The notes beneath the pieces were generated by a model. The model was not told the origin of the DNA. It was given only the letters and a program-made list of their open reading frames with translations, and did not search any database. A DNA stretch of 64,000 bases. Origin: Sinorhizobium meliloti 4H41 (lineage in GTDB: Bacteria; Pseudomonadota; Alphaproteobacteria; Rhizobiales; Rhizobiaceae). How positions within the stretch are numbered: the first letter of the stretch is position 1; each line of letters begins with the position of its first letter. The stretch spans positions 1-64,000 of the forward strand of contig NZ_AQWP01000001.1 of the NCBI RefSeq assembly GCF_000375585.1, written 5' to 3'. The position numbers were made by a program, and so were the translations under genes. Of the stretch, positions 58,827 through 64,000 are shown in pieces.

Positions 58827-60677
58827 ATGCCGGGGTGCGGTACGCGAGCGGGCTCAGGGAAGACGGGCTTATTGAACGCCAAGGATAGAAACAAGCGCGC
58901 AGTCGATTCCGAAACGATCACGGGAATCCTGAGGCGCGTCATCGCCGAGAACGGCCGCGACCACATTCGTGGCTATGCTTTCGCAATCGCATGCCTTGTC
59001 GTGGTGGCGGCGACGACCGGCTTCACCGCCTGGATCATGGAGGCGGTCGTCAACGAGGCTTTCGCCAACAGGCGCGCCGACATCGTGCTCCTGATCTGCG
59101 GTGCGATCTTCGCCGCCTTCGTCCTGAGGGGGCTTGCGACCTACGGGCAGGCGGTCGCCCTTTCCAAGATCGGCAACAACATCGTGGCGCGCTATCAGCG
59201 CCGGCTTTATGCGCATCTGATGGCGCTCAGCGTCGGCTATTTCCACGAGCACCGCTCGGCCCAACTCGCCGCCAAAGTCAGCCAGAACGTCAGCGGCATC
59301 CGCGACGTGCTCAACATGACGGTCACGTCCGTCGCCCGCGACCTCCTGACGCTGATCGGCCTGGTCGTGGTCATGTTCAGCAAGGACTGGCTCCTGTCGC
59401 TGATCGTCTTCTTCGTCGCGCCGCCATTGCTCCTCGGGCTCCGCTACATTTCCAGACGCCTGCGCCTGGCGACGCGCGAAGCCGTCGAGGTCAACAGCCG
59501 GGTTCTCGGCGCCATGCAGGAGACCATCCAGGGCATCACCATCGTCAAGGCCTTCACGATGGAGAACGAATTGCGGCGCAAGGTCGAGTCGATCATCGAC
59601 CGTGCCGAGAACCGGGCAAATCGCATCGCGCGCCTGAGCGAGCGCACGGCGCCGATGACCGAGACCTTCGCGGGACTGGCGATCTCCAGCGTGCTTGCCT
59701 ATGCGGCCTTCCGCACGATCTATCACAACGTGCCGCCCGGAGCGTTCTTCGCCTTCGTCACCGCCCTGCTCATGGCCTATGATCCGGCTCGCCGTCTCGC
59801 GCGCCTGCAGGTTTCGCTGGAACGCGCGGCCGTCAATGCCCGCATGATCTACGAGATTCTCGATACGGTGCCGCACCAGCGCGACCGTCAGGACGCCACC
59901 GAGCTGAGGCTCGGCGAGGCGACCGTCGAATTGCGCGACGTGCGCTTCGCCTATGGCACCGGCGACGAGATCCTCAAAGGCGTCAGCTTCCGTGCGGAGG
60001 GCGGCAAGACCACCGCCCTCGTCGGCCCCTCGGGCGCCGGCAAGTCGACCATCATCAGCCTGATCCCGCGCTTCTACGATCCGATGTCCGGCGAGATCCT
60101 GATCGACGGCCAGAATATCGCCGGCGTCACCAAGCAATCGCTTCGGGCGGGCCTCGCCTATGTCTCGCAGCAGCCCTATCTTTTCGAAGGCTCGATCCGC
60201 GACAACATCCGCTACGGCCGGCCCGATGCGACCGATGCCGAGATCGAGGAAGCGGCGCGGCTGGCCTATGCGCATGATTTCATTCTGGCGCAGCCGCAGG
60301 GTTACGATACGCCCGTCGGCGAGCATGGCGTGACGCTTTCCGGCGGCCAGCGTCAGCGCCTGTCGATCGCCCGCGCACTCGTCCGCAACGCGCCCGTCCT
60401 GCTTCTGGACGAGGCGACATCGGCGCTCGACACCGAGTCGGAAGCCGCCGTCCAGAAGGCACTCGAAGAGGCGATGAGCGGCCGCACCGTCATCGTCATC
60501 GCGCACAGGCTTTCCACCGTCGTCAACGCCGACAAGATCGTCGTGATGAAGGAGGGTCTGGTCGTCGAGGAGGGCTCCCATGAGGAGCTTGCGCGGCGTC
60601 CGGACGGCCTTTACGCTCGCCTCCACAATCTCCAGGGCAGCGGAGCGGATACGGTCGCCGAGGCCCAGATCCTGTAG
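58827..60677 (+). CDS. ABC exporter, fused membrane and ATPase domains (MsbA/multidrug type)
   Basis: Half-transporter of 616 residues, forming a dimer. Membrane domain residues about 50-340 with six helices; ATPase domain with Walker A G-P-S-G-A-G-K-S-T, Q-loop Y-V-S-Q-Q-P-Y-L-F, signature L-S-G-G-Q-R-Q-R and Walker B V-L-L-L-D-E-A-T-S-A-L-D. Export of lipid or drug-like molecules is typical; the substrate is unknown. A TTG at 58872 (protein starting N-A-K-D-R) may be the true start, because the first 15 residues look non-conserved. Confidence 0.93.
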   Translation: MPGCGTRAGSGKTGLLNAKDRNKRAVDSETITGILRRVIAENGRDHIRGYAFAIACLVVVAATTGFTAWIMEAVVNEAFANRRADIVLLICGAIFAAFVLRGLATYGQAVALSKIGNNIVARYQRRLYAHLMALSVGYFHEHRSAQLAAKVSQNVSGIRDVLNMTVTSVARDLLTLIGLVVVMFSKDWLLSLIVFFVAPPLLLGLRYISRRLRLATREAVEVNSRVLGAMQETIQGITIVKAFTMENELRRKVESIIDRAENRANRIARLSERTAPMTETFAGLAISSVLAYAAFRTIYHNVPPGAFFAFVTALLMAYDPARRLARLQVSLERAAVNARMIYEILDTVPHQRDRQDATELRLGEATVELRDVRFAYGTGDEILKGVSFRAEGGKTTALVGPSGAGKSTIISLIPRFYDPMSGEILIDGQNIAGVTKQSLRAGLAYVSQQPYLFEGSIRDNIRYGRPDATDAEIEEAARLAYAHDFILAQPQGYDTPVGEHGVTLSGGQRQRLSIARALVRNAPVLLLDEATSALDTESEAAVQKALEEAMSGRTVIVIAHRLSTVVNADKIVVMKEGLVVEEGSHEELARRPDGLYARLHNLQGSGADTVAEAQIL

Positions 60678-60692
60678 CACAAGGAATTTCAG

Positions 60693-61511
60693 ATGAACGA
60701 AACGGACATGAAGCTCGTTGTGGTCGGCGCGGCCGGCCGTATGGGCCAGACATTGATCCGGATCATTCACGAGACGGCCGGGGTGCGCCTTCATGCCGCG
60801 ATCGAGCGGACCGGATCGCCCTTTATCGGCCGGGATGCCGGCGAGCTTGCCGGTGTCGGTCCGATGGGGGTCGCGGTTACCGACAAGCCGCTCGAAGCCT
60901 TTGTCGAGGCCGAGGGCGTCCTCGACTTCACGGCGCCCGCCGCCACGGTGGAATTCGCCGGCCTTGCGGCGCAGGCACGCATCGTCCACGTGATCGGCAC
61001 GACCGGCTGCTCGGCGGATGACGAGGCGAAGATCCGCGCCGCCGCCCGTCATGCCCGCGTCGTCAAGTCGGGCAATATGAGCCTCGGCGTCAACCTCCTC
61101 GGCGTGCTCACGGAAAAGGCGGCGCGTGCGCTTCCGGCCCGGGGTTGGGACATAGAAATCCTCGAAATGCACCACAAGCACAAGGTCGATGCGCCCTCGG
61201 GCACGGCACTGCTTCTCGGCGAAGCGGCGGCCAAGGGGCGCGGCATCGATCTTGCGGATCACTCCGTGCGGGTCCGCGACGGCCACACCGGTGCGCGGCC
61301 CGAAGGGTCAATCGGTTTTGCGACGCTTCGCGGCGGCTCCGTCATCGGCGAGCACTCGGTTGTGGTTGCCGGAGAGGGTGAGATTGTCACGCTTTCGCAC
61401 AGCGCGACCGACCGCTCCATCTTCGCCCGCGGCGCCGTCGCTGCCGCCCTTTGGGGTCGGAGCCAAAAGCCTGGCCTTTACTCAATGCTCGACGTTCTCG
61501 GGCTCGACTGA
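60693..61511 (+). CDS. dapB: 4-hydroxy-tetrahydrodipicolinate reductase
   Basis: NAD(P)H-dependent step of lysine/diaminopimelate synthesis. 272 residues. N-terminal [10 protein letters not shown] cofactor loop; active-site motif [15 protein letters not shown] with catalytic His and Lys; V-I-G-T-T-G and [10 protein letters not shown] also match. Starts 15 bp after the ABC exporter. Confidence 0.97.
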   Translation: MNETDMKLVVVGAAGRMGQTLIRIIHETAGVRLHAAIERTGSPFIGRDAGELAGVGPMGVAVTDKPLEAFVEAEGVLDFTAPAATVEFAGLAAQARIVHVIGTTGCSADDEAKIRAAARHARVVKSGNMSLGVNLLGVLTEKAARALPARGWDIEILEMHHKHKVDAPSGTALLLGEAAAKGRGIDLADHSVRVRDGHTGARPEGSIGFATLRGGSVIGEHSVVVAGEGEIVTLSHSATDRSIFARGAVAAALWGRSQKPGLYSMLDVLGLD

Positions 61512-61541
61512 CATCCGATAGTTCACCATGAGGAAATCGAA

Positions 61542-62177
61542 ATGAGCGGCACTCTCGTCCTTGTCCGGCACGGCCAGAGCGACTGGAACCTGAAGAACCT
61601 CTTCACCGGCTGGCGCGATCCCGACCTCACCGAGCTCGGCATCGAGGAGGCAAAGGCCGGCGGCAAGGCGCTTGCCGATTACGGCATCAAGTTCGACATC
61701 GCATTCACCTCCGTCCTCATCCGGGCCCAGCGTACCTGCCAGCTCGTCCTCGACGCCGTCGGCCAGTCGTCGCTCGAAACGGTCCGTGACCAAGCCTTGA
61801 ACGAGCGCGACTACGGCGACCTCTCCGGTCTCAACAAGGACGATGCCCGGGCGAAATGGGGCGAAGAACAGGTCCATATCTGGCGCCGCTCCTACGACGT
61901 GCCGCCGCCCGGCGGCGAGAGCCTGCGCGACACCGGCGCGCGCGTCTGGCCCTATTACCTGACCGACATCCTGCCGCGCGTGCTTTCGGGCGAGAAGGTG
62001 CTCGTCGCCGCCCATGGCAACTCGCTACGCTCTCTCGTCATGGTGCTGGACAAGCTCACCAAGGAGCAGATCCTCAAGCTCAATCTCGCGACCGGAGTGC
62101 CGATGGTCTACAAGCTGAACGCGGATTCGACGGTCGCTTCGAAGGAAGTGCTCGGGGATATGTCCGGGGCGCATTGA
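61542..62177 (+). CDS. gpmA: 2,3-bisphosphoglycerate-dependent phosphoglycerate mutase
   Basis: Interconverts 3- and 2-phosphoglycerate. 211 residues, the short alphaproteobacterial form. Phosphohistidine motif [20 protein letters not shown], and the second His in [15 protein letters not shown] precedes the start; 30 bp after dapB. The repeat at 62.2 kb follows. Confidence 0.97.
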   Translation: MSGTLVLVRHGQSDWNLKNLFTGWRDPDLTELGIEEAKAGGKALADYGIKFDIAFTSVLIRAQRTCQLVLDAVGQSSLETVRDQALNERDYGDLSGLNKDDARAKWGEEQVHIWRRSYDVPPPGGESLRDTGARVWPYYLTDILPRVLSGEKVLVAAHGNSLRSLVMVLDKLTKEQILKLNLATGVPMVYKLNADSTVASKEVLGDMSGAH

Positions 62178-62191
62178 GGGCGCTTGATGGC

Positions 62192-62252
62192 AGGGGTTTT
62201 TAACCCCTCCCGAACCCCTCCCCAAAAGGGGTTGGGGTTTGGGAGGGGCCTG
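62192..62252. repeat. GC-rich nested palindrome, probable bidirectional terminator
   Basis: Nested inverted repeats around CCCCTCCCCAAAAGGGG, with outer arms CCCCTCCCGAACCCC and GGGGTTTGGGAGGGG. It sits between convergent gpmA and the AraC/MGMT gene and resembles the palindrome after zntA. On the plus strand a CAGGGGTTTTTAACCCCT hairpin precedes it. Confidence 0.7.
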
Positions 62253-62283
62253 TTTCCTACCCCATCATACCAGGAATGCTCCT

Positions 62284-63156
62284 TCAAGCCTTCCCGGCCT
62301 CCCAGCCGAGGATCGCGCGCTTGCGCGTCAGGCCCCAGTGATAGCCGGTGAGATCGCCGGTCTTGCCGAGCGCACGGTGGCAGGGGACGACGAAGGAGAT
62401 CGGGTTGCGCCCGACCGCGGCGCCGACTGCACGCGAGGCCGTCGGCTGGCCGAGGTTTTCGGCGATCCTGGAATAGGTCGTGGCCTTGCCGAGCGGAATC
62501 TGCAGCAGGGTCTGCCATACGCGGATCTGGAAATCCGAACCGATCAGGAAAATCCGGAGCGGCTCTTCCGCGCACCAGCGGTCGGGGTCGAAAATGCGTG
62601 CCGCATAGCGCGCCGTCGCCGCGCTGTCCTCGACATAGACGGCGTTCGGCCACCGGGCGGCCATGTCTTCGAAGCTCGCGCGCTCCTCGCCCGAATCGGC
62701 GAAGGCAAGGCCGGCGAGGCCGCGGTCGGTCACCATCACCAGGGCCGTGCCGAAGGGCGAGGGGTGAAAGCCGTAGCGGATGGTGAGGCCGGCGCCGCGC
62801 GCCTTCCATTCGCCGGGCGACATCGCCTCATGGGTGACGAAAAGATCGTGCAGCCGGCTCGGACCTGACAGACCGACCTCGATGCTGGTCTCGAGCAAGG
62901 GCATGTCTTCCTGGCGCAGGAGCCGCTTGGCATGATCGAGGGTGACCGCCTGCAGGAAGGCCTTCGGCGAAAGCCCGGCCCAACGGGTGAAGACTTTCTG
63001 GAGCTGCGTCGGCGACTGGCCGAGGCGCCGGGCGAGCGACTCGAGCGAGGGCTGCTCGCGATAGTCTTCGGTCAGCATCGCGATCACACGCCTGACCGTG
63101 TCGTAGTCGGTGCCTTCCGGGGTGATGTCGGTGGGAATGGATGTAACGACGTTCAT
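62284..63156 (-). CDS. AraC-type HTH fused to methylated-DNA-cysteine methyltransferase
   Basis: 290 residues. Residues about 20-120 are an AraC HTH pair (L-E-S-L-A-R-R-L-G-Q-S-P-T-Q-L-Q-K-V-F); residues 125-290 are an O6-alkylguanine-DNA alkyltransferase with P-C-H-R active-site Cys and G-R-N-P-I-S-F-V-V. The N-terminal Cys-rich phosphotriester domain of Ada is missing, so it cannot sense methyl phosphotriesters as Ada does. Start at 63156: AAGGAG lies 6 bases upstream, while the earlier ATG at 63162 directly abuts that site. Confidence 0.92.
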   Translation of the reverse strand: MNVVTSIPTDITPEGTDYDTVRRVIAMLTEDYREQPSLESLARRLGQSPTQLQKVFTRWAGLSPKAFLQAVTLDHAKRLLRQEDMPLLETSIEVGLSGPSRLHDLFVTHEAMSPGEWKARGAGLTIRYGFHPSPFGTALVMVTDRGLAGLAFADSGEERASFEDMAARWPNAVYVEDSAATARYAARIFDPDRWCAEEPLRIFLIGSDFQIRVWQTLLQIPLGKATTYSRIAENLGQPTASRAVGAAVGRNPISFVVPCHRALGKTGDLTGYHWGLTRKRAILGWEAGKA

Positions 63157-63227
63157 GATCATCTCCTTGTGCCACAGATAATCATGCAGGCGATGCTATA
63201 ACCACCCGATTCTTGTCGGCCGATCGC

Positions 63228-63725
63228 TCAGCGCGACCTGGCGGTCGCCAGCGCCCGGGCGAAGGCGACGGCGAAGGTTTCGCGGTCGTCGCGGTTGAGG
63301 AAGGAGCCGATATCGGTCTGCCGGCCGCCGCCACTGATCTTCATCGACACGATGCCGATCTCCTGATGACGCTTGATGCTGAAGCGCGCCCAGAAGGTGT
63401 TGAAGCGGTGCTCGATCATCCTCCCCGAGGGCGCGAACTTCCTGACCGAGACGTCGGTCCGCGAAACGCTGACCTCCTCGCGGGCCCGCGCAGTGTGGTA
63501 GTTGAGCCAGAAGGCACCGAAGAGCAGGATGAAATCGAGGCCGAAGAAAAAGACGACAGGCCAGGCGCCGATGACCAGAAACACGACGATGTGCATCAGG
63601 CTCATGACGCCGGCGATCATCAGGAAAATCTTGAGGCCCCTATGTCCCAGCGAGCGGTAGGGGGTGAGTTCGGCCGCAAAGATCGGCTCGTCATCGATGT
63701 TTGGCGCAGCGTTGCCTTTGATCAT
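63228..63725 (-). CDS. DUF2244 membrane protein
   Basis: 165 residues. Two hydrophobic segments (about 33-50 and 55-72) near the N-terminus are followed by a PH-like basic domain (V-S-R-T-D-V-S-V-R-K-F and W-A-R-F-S-I-K-R-H). Matches the DUF2244 family, common in alphaproteobacteria, function unknown. Divergent from nth, with 22 bp between the starts. Confidence 0.85.
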   Translation of the reverse strand: MIKGNAAPNIDDEPIFAAELTPYRSLGHRGLKIFLMIAGVMSLMHIVVFLVIGAWPVVFFFGLDFILLFGAFWLNYHTARAREEVSVSRTDVSVRKFAPSGRMIEHRFNTFWARFSIKRHQEIGIVSMKISGGGRQTDIGSFLNRDDRETFAVAFARALATARSR

Positions 63726-63747
63726 GACCCTTGACTATAGATGCAGC

Positions 63748-64000
63748 ATGAAAAACGTGAAGCTCAAATCGCCACCGAAAGCGCCGAAGCCGGCGAAAGC
63801 GACAACGCGCCGCACGGGGCCGCGCAGTGCCTACCGCAGGGCGGAAGTCGAGGAAATCTTCCGCCGATTTTCGGTGCAGCGTCCGGAACCGAAGGGCGAG
63901 CTCGAGCACGTCAATCCGTTCACGCTCGTCGTGGCGGTCGCTCTCTCGGCGCAGGCGACGGATGCCGGCGTCAACAAGGCGACCCGGCAGCTCTTCGCTG
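63748..64000 (+). CDS. nth: Endonuclease III, N-terminal part (cut by window edge)
   Basis: The frame runs to the window end, giving 84 residues. After a Lys/Pro-rich N-terminal tail (K-S-P-P-K-A-P-K-P-A-K) comes R-A-E-V-E-E-I-F-R-R-F, then N-P-F-T-L-V-V-A-V-A-L-S-A-Q-A-T-D, the conserved start of the HhH-GPD base-excision glycosylase fold. The catalytic Lys/Asp and the Fe-S Cys lie outside the window. Removes oxidised pyrimidines. Confidence 0.93.
   Translation, partial: MKNVKLKSPPKAPKPAKATTRRTGPRSAYRRAEVEEIFRRFSVQRPEPKGELEHVNPFTLVVAVALSAQATDAGVNKATRQLFA

Noticed and set aside
58869..61286. Open frame of 805 codons on the minus strand across the ABC exporter and dapB
   Set aside because: It covers two well-supported plus-strand genes and their intergenic gap; no motif is recognisable.

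Overview
The window is high-GC, tightly packed alphaproteobacterial DNA. The gene families and order (phosphoketolase; a sugar-catabolic block; zntA; nucleoside salvage; a pilA/cpa/tad locus; yejABEF; mgsA-glk-dapB-gpmA) together with palindromic intergenic repeats of rhizobial type point to a chromosome of the Sinorhizobium/Ensifer meliloti group. This assignment rests on recall of gene content, not on a search. No rRNA, tRNA, CRISPR array, prophage or intact insertion sequence was seen.

Layout. 1-636: 3' end of purU. 792-7958: a uronate/aldonate block. Phosphoketolase, uronate dehydrogenase and an IlvD/Edd-type sugar-acid dehydratase are on the minus strand, divergent from a FadR-type GntR regulator; an SMP-30 lactonase follows. 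7979-21919: a large carbohydrate-catabolic island. A seven-gene minus-strand operon (Tat-exported binding protein, two permeases, two Gfo/Idh/MocA oxidoreductases, a MalK-type ATPase and a GST-like protein) and a five-gene plus-strand operon (Gfo/Idh, DUF993 aldolase-like, enolase superfamily, xylose-isomerase-like TIM barrel, Gfo/Idh) flank one TetR gene. The same 16-bp operator-like palindrome lies just behind the promoter of each operon. The substrate is not known to me; this is the best candidate for an undescribed pathway.

21973-24192: a Zn/Cd/Pb P1B-ATPase behind a MerR-type 19-bp-spacer promoter, with no merR gene nearby. 24470-33661: nucleoside uptake and salvage. An ABC importer without its binding protein, cdd, a purine nucleoside phosphorylase and deoA are on the plus strand; upp, add and deoB are on the minus strand. 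33832-45924: a Tad/Flp pilus locus with pilin, prepilin peptidase, cpaBCDEF, tadBC, a tadD-like TPR lipoprotein, two TadE-like pseudopilins and a stand-alone secretin N-domain protein, with CtrA-like TTAACCAT boxes before cpaB.

46056-49941: an M17 aminopeptidase, a small MarR-like regulator overlapping an NlpC/P60 peptidase, and a hydroxyacid dehydrogenase. 49952-55844: the yejABEF peptide importer. 56137-64000: mepA, mgsA, glk, an ABC exporter, dapB, gpmA, an AraC/O6-alkylguanine methyltransferase fusion, a DUF2244 membrane protein and the start of nth. GC-rich palindromic repeats occupy most of the larger gaps (24.2, 35.2, 45.0, 48.9 and 62.2 kb).
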